Source: Mesorhizobium sp. M1C.F.Ca.ET.210.01.1.1
GTDB taxonomy: Bacteria; Pseudomonadota; Alphaproteobacteria; Rhizobiales; Rhizobiaceae
Length of the DNA stretch: 64,000 nt
NCBI RefSeq assembly: GCF_004791585.1
Contig: NZ_SRUU01000002.1
Location: 1-64,000 of the forward strand
Reading direction: 5' to 3'
Position numbers and translations under genes: made by a program. Below the pieces are notes generated by a model that saw only the letters and a program-made list of their open reading frames with translations, did not search any database and was not told where the DNA came from. This document shows, piece after piece, positions 17,041 through 27,921 of this stretch (within the stretch, counting starts at the first letter, position 1; each line of letters opens with the position of its first letter).

Positions 17041-18030
17041 CTACCCCACTTCGCGCAAGATGAAGTCGTGCAGCATCTTGGCGGCGGGCGAGAGCACGCG
17101 GTTCTTGACCGTGATGAGGCTGTAAGGCCTGACCTCGATGTCGAACTCGGTCTGCACGACGTCGATCGCTCCGGACAGCCCGTCGGCGCTCTGGATGAAC
17201 TTGGCCACCTGGACCGAAACAGGGGCGATAGCGTCTGATTGCGCCACCATCACCAGCGTCAGCAGCAGCGAGGACGTGTTGAGGATGCGGTCGGGAAGCG
17301 GGATGTTGCGGTTCAGGAAATTGCTTTCCATCGCCTGGCGCAGCGGCGAACCGCCGGACTGAAAGACCCAGTCATAGGCCGCCGTCTCCTCCAGGCCGAC
17401 CATCTTGCCGCTGGCAAGCGGATGGTCGCGGCGCACGATCAGGCAGGCCTTCTCGATACCGATGACGCGCGATTCGAACAGCCGCGGATTGAGGTCGTCG
17501 GGAATGCGGGCGATGATGAAGTCATGGCGGGAAGCGATCAGTTCGCGGGCGAGCACGTTCGACGTCTCGACCTGCATGGTGATCTCGATGCGCGGATAGA
17601 TGCGGCGGATCTCGCGAATCGCCGGCACGGCCAATTCGATCGCCGGCGCGGTCACCGCGCCGAGGAACACCGAGCCGCCCTTGCCGGTCTTGAGCTCGGA
17701 AATCTCGCGGTCGGCTTCGCGCATCTCGAGCAGGATGGAGCGGGCGCGTCTGGCGAGCGCCTGGCCGTAAGGAGTGAGCGTGATGCCGCGTGGAAGACGC
17801 TCGCACAACTTCACGTCGAGCACCGCCTCCATCTCGGCGATCATGCGCGAGGCGGCCGGCTGAGAGATGTTCATGACCTGGGCAGCGGCGCTCACCCGTC
17901 CGTGATCGTCAAGGGCAGCGATCATGCGCATATGGCGCAGGCTGAGGCCGCTGCGCAGGAGTGTTTTCCCATTCTCCGGCAATTTCTCGTAACCGCTTGA
18001 AATCACATCAGGATCGCGCAATGCCGCCAT
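17041..18030 (-). CDS. gbpR: LysR-family regulator of the chvE locus
   Basis: 329 residues, ATG at 18030 with GGGAAGA before it. The N-terminal LysR HTH lies at about 30-90 (VSAAAQVMNISQPAASRMIA); an effector-binding domain with two alpha/beta lobes follows. Divergent transcription from chvE-gguAB is the GbpR arrangement of Agrobacterium, where GbpR controls the galactose/arabinose-responsive sugar-binding protein gene. The 293-bp divergent gap carries an 18-bp inverted repeat (18108-18125). The assignment rests on context and on family. Confidence 0.85.
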   Translation of the reverse strand: MAALRDPDVISSGYEKLPENGKTLLRSGLSLRHMRMIAALDDHGRVSAAAQVMNISQPAASRMIAEMEAVLDVKLCERLPRGITLTPYGQALARRARSILLEMREADREISELKTGKGGSVFLGAVTAPAIELAVPAIREIRRIYPRIEITMQVETSNVLARELIASRHDFIIARIPDDLNPRLFESRVIGIEKACLIVRRDHPLASGKMVGLEETAAYDWVFQSGGSPLRQAMESNFLNRNIPLPDRILNTSSLLLTLVMVAQSDAIAPVSVQVAKFIQSADGLSGAIDVVQTEFDIEVRPYSLITVKNRVLSPAAKMLHDFILREVG

Positions 18031-18107
18031 GATCTTCCCGTCACTCCACCAATGTTTCGTCGCGCGCTAAAATATACCAGTTTCGATATAGCAACCACCA
18101 AAGATCG

Positions 18108-18125
18108 CATTTGACAGTTATGTCA
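18108..18125. promoter_or_regulatory. inverted repeat in the gbpR-chvE divergent promoter
   Basis: TTTGACA-GTTA-TGTCAAA is a perfect 7-4-7 palindrome containing T-N11-A, the LysR operator pattern. It lies 78 bp from the gbpR start and about 200 bp upstream of chvE. The rest of the 293-bp gap shows no gene. Confidence 0.5.
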
Positions 18126-18323
18126 AAGGGACACACCCTTCGCGCGTTCCGAGACGCAACGATCGGCAACGAGCAAATTCGTATCGATTGAAATTGGGTC
18201 ACGGGACCGATTGGGAGGATACCGGAGATCGATAAAGCCGACAGCAGCGCGCGAGCGCTACTGTTCGACTGCGCGGCCCGCGAAGCCCCGAGGTGTCGCG
18301 TCCATCAACCAGGGAGAGTAAAT

Positions 18324-19394
18324 GTGAAGATCATCAAGACGCTGGCCGCCATCGCGGCCCTTGGCATCGCCGCCACGACCTATTCGGCGCATGCCGCCGA
18401 CAAGGGTCTCGTCGGCGTGCTGATGCCGACCAAGACCTCGCAGCGCTGGATCAATGACGGCGACGCCGTCAAGTCCCAGCTCGAGGCCCTCGGCTACACC
18501 GTCGACCTGCAGTATGCGCAGGACGACATCCCGAACCAGCTCAGCCAGCTGGAAAACGAAATCACCAAGGGCCCGAAGGCGCTGATCATCGCCTCGATCG
18601 ACGGCACCACCATGGCCGATGCGCTGCAGAAGGCCAACGATGCCGGCGTCGTCACCGTCGCCTATGACCGACTGATCAAGAAGACTCCGAATGTCGACTA
18701 CTACACGACCTTCGACAATTTCGGCGTCGGCGTCATCCAGGCGAATTCCCTGGTCAAGGGCCTCAAGGAGCGCTTCCCGAACACCAAGCCGTGGAACGTC
18801 GAGCTGTTCGGCGGCTCGCCAGACGACAACAACGCCTTCTTCTTCTACAACGGCGCGATGTCGGTACTGCAGCCGCTGATCGACGACGGCTCGATCAAGA
18901 TCAAGTCCGGCCAGATGGGCATGGACAAGGTCGGCACGCTGCGCTGGCTGGCAGCCACCGCCCAGGCGCGCATGGACAACCTGCTTTCGGCCAACTACTC
19001 GGACGGCAGCCGCGTCGATGGCGTTCTGTCGCCTTATGACGGCCTGTCACGCGGCATCACCGCCTCGCTGCGCGCCGTCGGCTACGGCACGGACGCTCAG
19101 CCGTGGCCGATCGTGACCGGCCAGGACGCCGAGACCGCCTCGGTCAAGCTGATCATCTCGGGCGAGCAGTACTCGACCGTGTTCAAGGACACCCGCGAAC
19201 TGGCCAAGGCCACCGTCCAGCTGGTTGACAAGGTGCTTTCCGGCGGCAAGCCCGACGGGCTCGACGAAAAGACCTACAACAACGACGTCAAGGTCGTTCC
19301 CTCGATCCTCTTGACGCCGCACGAGGTCGACAAGTCGAACTACCAGGCTCAGGTCGTCGACTCCGGCTACATCAAGGCCGACGAGCTGAAGTAA
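18324..19394 (+). CDS. chvE: periplasmic multiple-sugar-binding protein ChvE
   Basis: 356 residues from a GTG at 18324 with AGGGAGAG six bases upstream. A signal peptide ([20 protein letters not shown], cut near AHA-ADKG) precedes a two-lobed periplasmic binding fold: [45 protein letters not shown] and [16 protein letters not shown] match ChvE. It delivers arabinose, galactose, xylose and related sugars to GguAB; in Agrobacterium it also signals to VirA and to chemoreceptors. The following hairpin (19408-19438) and a 188-bp gap suggest higher expression than of the downstream transporter genes. Confidence 0.93.
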   Translation: MKIIKTLAAIAALGIAATTYSAHAADKGLVGVLMPTKTSQRWINDGDAVKSQLEALGYTVDLQYAQDDIPNQLSQLENEITKGPKALIIASIDGTTMADALQKANDAGVVTVAYDRLIKKTPNVDYYTTFDNFGVGVIQANSLVKGLKERFPNTKPWNVELFGGSPDDNNAFFFYNGAMSVLQPLIDDGSIKIKSGQMGMDKVGTLRWLAATAQARMDNLLSANYSDGSRVDGVLSPYDGLSRGITASLRAVGYGTDAQPWPIVTGQDAETASVKLIISGEQYSTVFKDTRELAKATVQLVDKVLSGGKPDGLDEKTYNNDVKVVPSILLTPHEVDKSNYQAQVVDSGYIKADELK

Positions 19395-19407
19395 GCCAGC
19401 CTTAAAG

Positions 19408-19438
19408 AAGGGGTCCTGCGCGACGCAGGGCCCCTTTT
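19408..19438 (+). terminator. terminator/attenuator between chvE and gguA
   Basis: Stem GGGG-T-CCTGCG / CGCAGG-G-CCCC with loop CGA, followed by TTTT, 13 bases after the chvE stop. Partial read-through would fit an excess of binding protein over transporter. Confidence 0.85.
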
Positions 19439-19582
19439 CGTTCAGAAGCGACCCCGGTATTGTTTCTTGCCGGTTTCTGCAGCGCCATGCGCCGTCGCGG
19501 CGCGGACAGGACTGCAGCATGTTGATTTCGCGCATGACACTTTCCGGTAGCGGAAGGCATGCGCCAGGGAGCGGAATTCCTG

Positions 19583-21114
<1,532 letters not shown>

Positions 21115-21118
<4 letters not shown>

Positions 21119-22407
21119 GCACAGACAGCGCTCCCGCGCCGCAAAGCGGCACCGCCGAAGACGTCAAGCATGGTCCGCGCATCGCCGTCTCGGCGCTGAC
21201 GACAAATCTGCGCGAATACGGCCTGATCATCGCACTGATCGTCATCATGCTGTTCTTCCAGTACACGACGTCGGGAACGCTGTTCAAACCGGTCAACCTC
21301 TCGAACCTGGTGCAGCAGAACTCGTTCATCATCGTGATGGCGCTTGGCATGCTGCTGGTGATCGTGGCCGGCTATATCGATCTCAGCGTGGGATCGGTCG
21401 CAGGCTTCATCGGCGCGCTGGCGGCGATGATGATGGTCATCTGGCCGCTCGGGATATTCAGCAATCCGCTCGTCGTCTCGATCGTCTGCCTGATCGTGGG
21501 CGCCCTTATCGGCGCGGCGCAAGGCTACTGGATCGCCTATCACCGGATACCGAGCTTCATCGTGACGCTGGCGGGCATGCTGATCTTCCGCGGCATCTGC
21601 CAGGCGCTGCTAGGCGGCGGCTCCTCGGTCGGCCCGCTTCCCGACAGCTTCAAGGCGCTGAGCTCGGGCTTCATTCCGGACGTCATCGGCCCGCTGACGC
21701 TGATCCCGCCGACAGTGAACGCCGCCGGCAAGACCATCGTCGGCAGCGGGCTCACGCTGCACATGACCACGATCGTGCTCGGCCTGGTCGCGGTGCTCGC
21801 CTACGCCTATTTCGGGCTGAGGGCCCGCCGCAAGCGCGAGCGCCATGGCTATGAGGCCGAGCCCTTCCCGCTGTTCGTCATCAAGACGCTGGTGGGCAGC
21901 GCGCTGGCGCTGTTCCTGGTCTTCCAGTTTGCGAGCTACAAGGGCCTGCCGGTCGTGCTTATGGTCATGGGCGTGCTGATCTCGCTGTTCGTCTTCGTCA
22001 CCAAGCGCATGACCATCGGCCGCCGCATCTATGCGATGGGCGGCAACGCCAAGGCGGCGCAGCTGTCGGGCATCAACACCGAAAGGCTGACGCTGCTCGT
22101 CTTCATCAACATGGGCGTGCTGTCGGCGCTCGGCGGCCTGATCATCGCGGCGCGCCTCGGCCAGGCGGTGCCAGCCGCGGGTCTCGGCAGCGAGCTCGAC
22201 GTAATCGCGGCCGTCTTCATCGGCGGCGCCTCGGCGATGGGCGGCGTCGGACAGGTCATCGGCGCCGTGGTCGGCGGCTTCATCATGGGCGTGATGAACA
22301 ACGGCATGTCGATCATGGGCGTCAACGTCGACTGGCAGCAGGTGGTCAAGGGCCTGGTGCTGCTCGGCGCCGTGATCTTCGACGTCTACAACAAGAACAA
22401 GGCCTGA
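21115..22407 (+). CDS. gguB: sugar ABC transporter permease
   Basis: 430 residues with about ten membrane helices; longer than RbsC-type permeases because of an extended central section ([20 protein letters not shown] and the charged loop [12 protein letters not shown]), as in XylH/Ggu[21 protein letters not shown] and [18 protein letters not shown] are CUT2 permease marks. Its ATG overlaps the gguA stop (ATGA), so the two are co-translated. Forms the channel for sugars delivered by ChvE. Confidence 0.92.
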
Positions 22408-22416
22408 CAGGCCAGA

Positions 22417-22480
22417 TCAATCCAGGAAAAGCGCACAGCGGTTTTCCGTGGGATTGCGTAAGAACAAATATTTGGGGCGG
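22417..22480 (-). repeat. dispersed two-hairpin repeat, copy E (inverted)
   Basis: Reverse orientation: AATCCAGGAAAAGCGCACAG, GCGGTTTTCCGTGGGATTGC and GTAAGAACAAATATTTGGGG. It starts ten bases after the gguB stop, so it lies in the transcribed 3' region. Confidence 0.85.
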
Positions 22481-22684
22481 ATCGGCGGTCCAGAGGCCGA
22501 ACCGTCCCAACGAGGAAAGCAGGAGGCATACGGGTCCAGATCGCGAGGCTGCCGGCTTGCCCGTCGGCGCCAAGAAGTCCCCCGATGGACCGGGCTCGCG
22601 AGCGCAATCCGGAGGAAGAATTCAACCGTGGCACGGATCGGTACCGGGCCGCGCGGGTCAGGGTTTGCCATCGGCAGCCGGGCT
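22481..22684. other. non-coding spacer between repeat copies E and F
   Basis: About 200 bases between two repeat copies inside the 402-bp gguB-gguC gap. I see no gene, terminator or recognisable motif. Short reading frames here run through the repeats and show no family resemblance. Confidence 0.5.
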
Positions 22685-22787
22685 TAGAGCAATTCCAGGA
22701 AAAGTGCGTAGCGGTTTTCCGTTCGGGATTGCGTAAACACAAGGAGCTAGAGCGGGTCTGTTTTCCGTCAAAACTGAACCGCTCTAG
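22685..22787 (-). repeat. dispersed two-hairpin repeat, copy F (inverted)
   Basis: Reverse orientation: AGAGCAATTCCAGGAAAAGT, GCGGTTTTCCGTTCGGGATT, then a hairpin with ends AGAGCGG (22749) and CCGCTCT (22779-22785). It ends about 20 bases before the gguC start and so lies in its leader. Confidence 0.87.
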
Positions 22788-22809
22788 GCAAAAGAGAGAG
22801 GGTTTCATC

Positions 22810-23799
22810 ATGCTGATTTCCCAGATCCTCGACGACGCCGAGACGATCCGCGTCGTTGCCCGCAGCGGCGGCAAGACCCGGATCATCAACGGCGCACGCA
22901 GCGTCTATTCGCTGGCGATGGAGGCGGCGCGCACCGGCACCGGGCTCGAAGCGCTGATCGAGCGCAAGGGCTATGGCGAGACCGTCGATCTCGACGCCGT
23001 CTACAAGAAGGGCCGTCTGGTGTCGCCGATCAATCATCCGGATCCCGCCCATCTGCACCTCACCGGCACGGGTTTGACCCATCTCGGCTCCGCGGCGACA
23101 CGCGATTCCATGCACAAGAAGCTCAGCGACGGCGAGGAGCAGCTCACCGATTCCATGAAGATGTTCCGCATGGGGCTGGAAGGCGGCAAGCCGGCCAAGG
23201 GCCAGATCGGCGTGCAGCCGGAATGGTTCTACAAGGGCAACGGCACCATGGCGGTGGCGCCGGGCGCTGCGCTGATGTCACCCGCCTTCGCGCAGGACGC
23301 CGGCGAAGAGCCGGAGATCGCCGGCATCTACGTCATCGGTGACGACGGCGCGCCGTTCCGCGTCGGCTTCACGCTGTCCAACGAATTTTCCGACCATGTG
23401 ACCGAGCGGGTGAACTACCTGTTCCTGGCCCATTCCAAGCTGCGCAATGCCTCGTTCGGCCCGGAAATCCTGATCGGCGACCTGCCCGCCGACATCAGGG
23501 GCGCATCGCGGATCTGGCGCAACGGCAAGGTGCTTTGGGAAAAGCCGTTCCTGTCGGGTGAAGCGAACATGTCGCACACCATCGCCAATCTCGAGCATCA
23601 CCACTTCAAATATTCGGCCTTCCGTCAGCCCGGCGACGTGCATGTGCACATGTTCGGCACCGCGACGCTGTCCTTCGCCGACGGCATCCGAACCGAGGCC
23701 GGCGACATGTTCGAGATCGAGGCGAAGGATTTCGGATTGCCGCTGCGCAATCCGCTGGAGATCGAAAAGCCGGTGATGGTGACGGTCAAGGCGCTCTGA
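22810..23799 (+). CDS. gguC: GguC / AraD1-family protein
   Basis: 329 residues from the ATG at 22810 (AGAGAGAGGG upstream). The C-terminal part resembles the fumarylacetoacetate-hydrolase fold (IAGIYVIGDDGAPFRVGFTL, GPEILIGDLP, HVHMFGTATLSFADG). GguC accompanies chvE-gguAB in Agrobacterium and relatives, and the AraD1 family label links it to L-arabonate or 2-keto-3-deoxy-sugar-acid breakdown; the exact reaction is not established by sequence. It is separated from gguB by 402 bp with two repeat copies, so it may be transcribed on its own. Confidence 0.85.
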   Translation: MLISQILDDAETIRVVARSGGKTRIINGARSVYSLAMEAARTGTGLEALIERKGYGETVDLDAVYKKGRLVSPINHPDPAHLHLTGTGLTHLGSAATRDSMHKKLSDGEEQLTDSMKMFRMGLEGGKPAKGQIGVQPEWFYKGNGTMAVAPGAALMSPAFAQDAGEEPEIAGIYVIGDDGAPFRVGFTLSNEFSDHVTERVNYLFLAHSKLRNASFGPEILIGDLPADIRGASRIWRNGKVLWEKPFLSGEANMSHTIANLEHHHFKYSAFRQPGDVHVHMFGTATLSFADGIRTEAGDMFEIEAKDFGLPLRNPLEIEKPVMVTVKAL

Positions 23800-23826
23800 G
23801 CTCGCGAACGGTTTGGAGCCGGGTCA

Positions 23827-24273
23827 ATGGGCTATATCTCGCCAAGCGCTAGAAATCTGGGCATCGCGCTTTTGATCGCTTGCTGGTCATCCGCGGCCTA
23901 TGGTGCCGCGCAATGCAGCAAGACCTCCTATGGTGAGGCTCGCACCCTGATAACCAGCCGACTGCTGGAGACCGGATATTCACGAACTCAAACCCGCTTC
24001 CTAATGCGAAATGCCGATCAACGGATTTCACAACTTCGCAGCGCCGCGCTGAGCGACAGAGCCAAGCCTTGCCGCATCGACTCTGCTCGCGCCTATGTCC
24101 TTGGGTGTGTGGGCGATCAGCTATTCCCGTTGAAGGGATCAAAGGCATCGCTCGATGCCATGCGACAGGCTTCATTCTGGGGTAAAACGCGTCTAACTGG
24201 ACGCGAGCTGCTTTTTATCGGCAGCTTCAACGCGTGCCTCGGCGCCGCGAAACAGGCGCTGTTTCGCGGCTAA
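23827..24273 (+). CDS. secreted hypothetical protein
   Basis: 148 residues from an ATG at 23827 with GGAG upstream. An N-terminal signal sequence (NLGIALLIACWSSAAYGAAQ) is followed by a small domain with four cysteines (at QCSKTS, KPCRID, LGCVGD, NACLGA), which could make two disulfides in the periplasm. Codon use is less GC-biased than in its neighbours. I recognise no family. It is 27 bp behind gguC and convergent with the binding-protein gene 18 bp away; no functional link to gguC is evident. Confidence 0.6.
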   Translation: MGYISPSARNLGIALLIACWSSAAYGAAQCSKTSYGEARTLITSRLLETGYSRTQTRFLMRNADQRISQLRSAALSDRAKPCRIDSARAYVLGCVGDQLFPLKGSKASLDAMRQASFWGKTRLTGRELLFIGSFNACLGAAKQALFRG

Positions 24274-24291
24274 CCATAGGCAGCTCCGGCC

Positions 24292-25059
24292 TCAATAAAT
24301 ATCGAAGTCGAAATATTTGGCCTGGATCTTCTTGTAGGTGCCGTCGGCGACGATGGCGTCAATGGCGGCGTTCAGCCGATCACGCAGCGCGGTGTCCTCC
24401 AGACGCACCGCGATGCCGGCCTCGGTCTCGGTGCCCTTTACGTCGCCGACCAGCTTGCAGCAGCCGTCGCTTGCCTTCTTCAGCCAGTCGACCAGCACGA
24501 ATTTATCCGAAATGACGGCGTCGAGGCGGCCGTTTTGGAGATCGGTGATCGCCTCTTCCTGGGTCGGATAGAGCTTGGCTTCGGCGCCGGCCTTGCCATA
24601 TTTGTCCTGAGCATGGTCGGCTTGCGTGGTCGAGGCCTGGGCGCCGACGGTCTTGCCGGCGAGCGCGGCCGGCTCAGTCGAGGCGATGTCGCTGTCCTTG
24701 AGCGCCACCAGCGCCAGCGGGGTCGTATAGTATTTGTGGGTGAAGGCGACCTGCTTCTTGCGCTCCTCGGTGATGCTCATCGAAGCGATGATGGCGTCGA
24801 ACTTCTTGGCTTGCAGGGCCGGGATGATGCCGTCCCAGTCCTGGGTGACGATCTCGCATTCGACCTTCATCTGCGCGCAGAGCGCATTGGCGATGTCGAT
24901 GTCGAAGCCCTCGACCTTGCCGTCCGGCGTGATGGTGTTGAAGGGCGGATAGGCGCCCTCGGTGCCGATCTTGATCTTTTCCGCTGCGATCGCAGAACCG
25001 GCACCGAGCGCCAGCATGGCAGCGGCCGCCGCCGAAACGATCCATCTGGATATCTTCAT
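24292..25059 (-). CDS. amino-acid ABC transporter substrate-binding protein
   Basis: 255 residues. Signal peptide (MKISRWIVSAAAAAMLALGA, cut near AIAA-EKIK), then the family 3 binding fold: IGTEGAYPPFNTITPDGKVE, GFDIDIANALCAQM, DWDGIIPALQAKKFDAIIAS and MSITEERKKQVAFT. This is the lysine/arginine/ornithine/histidine-binding type; ligand specificity is inferred only. A Cys pair (DGCCKL) is near residue 202. GAGGGAG lies ahead of the ATG. No permease or ATPase genes adjoin, so it depends on a transporter encoded elsewhere. Confidence 0.9.
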   Translation of the reverse strand: MKISRWIVSAAAAAMLALGAGSAIAAEKIKIGTEGAYPPFNTITPDGKVEGFDIDIANALCAQMKVECEIVTQDWDGIIPALQAKKFDAIIASMSITEERKKQVAFTHKYYTTPLALVALKDSDIASTEPAALAGKTVGAQASTTQADHAQDKYGKAGAEAKLYPTQEEAITDLQNGRLDAVISDKFVLVDWLKKASDGCCKLVGDVKGTETEAGIAVRLEDTALRDRLNAAIDAIVADGTYKKIQAKYFDFDIY

Positions 25060-25149
25060 TTTTCGTCTCCCTCAGTCAGGTTCAAGAACCAATGAGGCAC
25101 AGCCAAGCATGGCGCGCGGGGGCGGGCAAGCGGAGTCTGATGTTGATGA

Positions 25150-26244
25150 TCAGCGCGCGGCGCGAAAATGCTTGGAGAGTTTCAGGCCCTGCGCCTGGTA
25201 GTTGGAGCCGAGGTCGCTGCCATAAAGCGCCTGCGGCCGCTTCAGCATGTGCTCGTAGACGAGGCGGCCGACGATCTGGCCGTGATCGAGGATGAAGGGC
25301 ACTTCGTGGCTGCGCACCTCGAGCACCGCGCGGCTGCCGCTGCCGCCGGCCGCGGAGTGGCCGAAACCGGGATCGAAGAAGCCGGCATAGTGGACGCGGA
25401 ACTCGCCGACCAGCGGGTCGAACGGCGTCATCTCGGCGGCATAGAGCGGCGGCACATGCACGGCTTCGCGCGAGACCAGGATGTAGAACTCGTCCGGGTC
25501 GAGCACCAGCTCGCCGGCGCCGCTCTTGTAGAGCGGCTCCCAGAAGTCGACGACATCCTGCGCGGCGCGCTTGTCGACGTCGACGAGGCCGGTGTGGTGC
25601 TTGCCGCGATAGCCGACCAGGCCGTCCTTGTCCCCGTCGAGATCGATGGAGAGCGCGATGCCGCCGCCGGAAATGTTGGGCGGCTCGGTGGCGACCAGCA
25701 TCTCGGCGCGGTGGAGGTCACGCAGCTCGGCCTCCGACAGCACCGCGTTGCCGATGCGGAAGCGTATCTGCGACAGGCGCGAGCCGGCGCGCACGACGAT
25801 CGGGAAGGTGCGCGGGCTGACCTCGAGGTACAGCGGTCCATGATAGCCGGCGGCGATCTTGTCGAACTCGTGGCCGCGATCGGTCATGACGCGCGTGAAG
25901 ATATCGAGACGGCCGGTCGAACTCTTCGGATTGGCCGAAGCCGACACTTCTGACGGCAGCGCCAGGCTTTCGAGCAAAGGCACGATGTAGACGCAGCCCG
26001 TCTCCAGCACCGCGCCCTCGGCAAGGTTGATCTCGTGCAGCTTCAGCCGGTCGAGCTTGTCGGCCACCAGGTGATCGGGACCTGGCAGGAAGGATGCGCG
26101 CACGCGGAACGCCCTGTCGCCCAATCTCAGATCGAGACTGGCCGGCTGGATCTGGTTGGTGTCGAGCGCGCGCGGCGACTTCAGCGCGCCCGCCTCGAAC
26201 AGCGCCGCGATGTCCCGATCCGTAAGAATGCCTGTCTGCCGCAA
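25150..26244 (-). CDS. dcd: dCTP deaminase, two-domain alphaproteobacterial form
   Basis: 364 residues, about twice the usual Dcd length of roughly 190, because two trimeric dUTPase-like domains are joined. The first has QPASLDLRLGDRAFRVR and SANPKSSTGRLDIF; the second has PHFRAAR-side elements such as FDPLVGEFRVHYAGFFDPGF and VLEVRSHEVPFILDHGQIVG. It deaminates dCTP to dUTP to feed dTMP synthesis. It starts with TTG at 26244, which gives the usual family N terminus. Upstream is repeat copy G; the gene is divergent from metZ. Confidence 0.92.
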   Translation of the reverse strand: MRQTGILTDRDIAALFEAGALKSPRALDTNQIQPASLDLRLGDRAFRVRASFLPGPDHLVADKLDRLKLHEINLAEGAVLETGCVYIVPLLESLALPSEVSASANPKSSTGRLDIFTRVMTDRGHEFDKIAAGYHGPLYLEVSPRTFPIVVRAGSRLSQIRFRIGNAVLSEAELRDLHRAEMLVATEPPNISGGGIALSIDLDGDKDGLVGYRGKHHTGLVDVDKRAAQDVVDFWEPLYKSGAGELVLDPDEFYILVSREAVHVPPLYAAEMTPFDPLVGEFRVHYAGFFDPGFGHSAAGGSGSRAVLEVRSHEVPFILDHGQIVGRLVYEHMLKRPQALYGSDLGSNYQAQGLKLSKHFRAAR

Positions 26245-26258
26245 GATCTGGCTCCGCT

Positions 26259-26360
26259 AGAGCAATTCGCCGTTTCGCGGAAACGGCGAACCGCTCTACC
26301 TTTTTGTTTTGACGCAATTCCGGGCGGAAAACCTTTTCACACTTTTCCTGGAATTGCTCC
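26259..26360 (+). repeat. dispersed two-hairpin repeat, copy G (most complete)
   Basis: First hairpin: AGAGCAATTCGCCGTTTCGC with its partner GCGGAAACGGCGAACCGCTC. Second arm: GACGCAATTCCGGGCGGAAA to TTTTCCTGGAATTGCTCC. The outer ends AGAGCAATTC and GGAATTGCTC are inverted repeats of each other. It lies between the divergent dcd and metZ genes. Confidence 0.9.
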
Positions 26361-26461
26361 AAGGCCGGGCAAGCGCATGGTTGCACGCACCTGCCTGGTA
26401 CAAACCTCTTAATCAAGCCGGCAATTGACGCAAGCGCGGTGCGGGTCTAAAGGGTCGTTAT

Positions 26462-26519
26462 CCCGTGGTGATTTGGCCGGTCGGCTTGCAGCCACGTTAA
26501 ACAAGTCGCTAAAGGACCG
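26462..26519 (+). promoter_or_regulatory. SAM-II (metA-type) riboswitch
   Basis: CCCGTGGTGATTTGGCCGGT, CGGCTTGCAGCCACGTTAAA and CAAGTCGCTAAAGGACC read continuously as the SAM-II aptamer. P1 is CGTGG (26464-26468) with CCACG (26492-26496), and the 3' GGACC pairs back into the loop as a pseudoknot. It binds S-adenosylmethionine to lower expression of the methionine gene metZ, whose ATG is 70 bases downstream. This class is typical of alphaproteobacteria. Confidence 0.93.
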
Positions 26520-26539
26520 TTGGGCTGCAAGGCCGTATG

Positions 26540-26570
26540 GACCGGTTGCGACATCGCGGCCGGTTTTTTT
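26540..26570 (+). terminator. intrinsic terminator in the metZ leader
   Basis: ACCGG-T-TGCGA / TCGCG-G-CCGGT around a two-base loop, followed by seven T, 19 bases before the metZ ATG and after the SAM-II aptamer. It suggests control by early termination rather than, or besides, translation. Confidence 0.75.
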
Positions 26571-26588
26571 GTGTTTGGAAGCAGGGCT

Positions 26589-27776
26589 ATGACGAAGACG
26601 CGCAATTGGAAACCTCAGACGGCACTCGTGCATGGCGGGACGCTGCGTTCCGGCTTCGGCGAGACCGCCGAGGCGATGTATCTCACCCAGGGCTATGTCT
26701 ATGAGACCGCGCAGGCCGCCGAAGCCCGTTTCAAGGGCGAGGAGCCGGGCTTCATCTATTCGCGCTACGCCAACCCGACGGTGGACATGTTCGAGAAGCG
26801 CATGTGCGCGCTGGAAGGCGCCGAAGACGCCCGCGCAACCGCTTCCGGCATGGCGGCGGTGTCCGCCGCACTTCTGTGCAGCGTCAAGGCCGGCGACCAT
26901 GTCGTTGCGGCGCGGGCACTGTTCGGCTCATGCCGCTGGGTGGTCGAGACGCTGGCGCCGCGCTATGGCATCGAGGCGACGCTGGTCGACGGCACCGACA
27001 TCGCCAATTGGGAAAAGGCGATCAGGCCCAACACCAAGCTGTTCTTCCTGGAAAGCCCGACCAACCCGACGCTGGAAGTGGTCGACATCGCCGCCGTTGC
27101 CGCTTTAGCCAATTCGATCGGCGCGCGCGTGATCGTCGACAATGTCTTTGCCACGCCGCTGCAGCAGAAGCCGCTACAACTCGGCGCCCATGTTGTCGTC
27201 TATTCGGCGACGAAGCACATCGACGGACAGGGCCGCTGTCTCGGCGGCGTCATCCTGTCGGACAAGAAGTGGATCGACGAGAACCTGCACGACTATTTCC
27301 GGCACACCGGCCCGAGCCTGTCGCCCTTCAATGCCTGGACGCTGCTCAAGGGCCTGGAGACGCTGCCGCTGCGGGTGCGCCAGCAGACGGAAAGCGCAGG
27401 CAAGATCGCGGACTTCCTGGCTGGCAGGCCGGAGATCTCCCGCGTTATCTATCCGGGCCGGGCAGACCATCCGCAGGCGGATATCGTCAGGAAGCAGATG
27501 TCAGGCGGCTCGACGCTGATCTGCATCGACGTCAAGGGCGGCAAGCAGGCGGCCTTCGCCTTCCAGAACGCGCTCGACATTGTGCTGATCTCCAACAATC
27601 TCGGCGACGCCAAGAGCCTGATCACCCATCCCGCGACGACGACGCACAAGAACCTCAGCGACGAGGCGCGCGCCGAACTCGGCATCGGGCCCGGCACGCT
27701 CAGGCTCTCCGTCGGCCTGGAGGATACCGACGATCTGCTCGGCGACGTCGAACAGGCGCTGAGGGCCGCCAGATAG
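26589..27776 (+). CDS. metZ: O-succinylhomoserine sulfhydrylase
   Basis: 395 residues of the Cys/Met-metabolism PLP family. HGGTLRSGFGETAEAMYLTQ and FIYSRYANPTVDMFEKRMCA at the N terminus, ESPTNPTLEVVDI, and the Schiff-base lysine K209 in VYSATKHIDGQGR identify the MetZ branch, which makes homocysteine directly from O-succinylhomoserine and sulfide. The ATG at 26589 is the first after the leader terminator and has GCAGGG before it. It is controlled by the SAM-II riboswitch in its leader. Confidence 0.95.
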   Translation: MTKTRNWKPQTALVHGGTLRSGFGETAEAMYLTQGYVYETAQAAEARFKGEEPGFIYSRYANPTVDMFEKRMCALEGAEDARATASGMAAVSAALLCSVKAGDHVVAARALFGSCRWVVETLAPRYGIEATLVDGTDIANWEKAIRPNTKLFFLESPTNPTLEVVDIAAVAALANSIGARVIVDNVFATPLQQKPLQLGAHVVVYSATKHIDGQGRCLGGVILSDKKWIDENLHDYFRHTGPSLSPFNAWTLLKGLETLPLRVRQQTESAGKIADFLAGRPEISRVIYPGRADHPQADIVRKQMSGGSTLICIDVKGGKQAAFAFQNALDIVLISNNLGDAKSLITHPATTTHKNLSDEARAELGIGPGTLRLSVGLEDTDDLLGDVEQALRAAR

Positions 27777-27921
27777 CAGCGACCAGACCGGCAGCTTCCC
27801 GGTTTGACGCGATGCTGTCGGCAGCGTTTCGACAGCTCGGACCGAACGCACCTCCAAGTCCAAAAGTCGCCTCAAGCTGCGATTGACAGAGGTCGCAGCC
27901 AATGTTCAAATGCCCTGGTAC

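Noticed and set aside
22448..22687. Small reading frame in the gguB-gguC gap
   Set aside because: It begins inside repeat copy E and has no recognisable family or ribosome site; the repeats alone account for the open frame.
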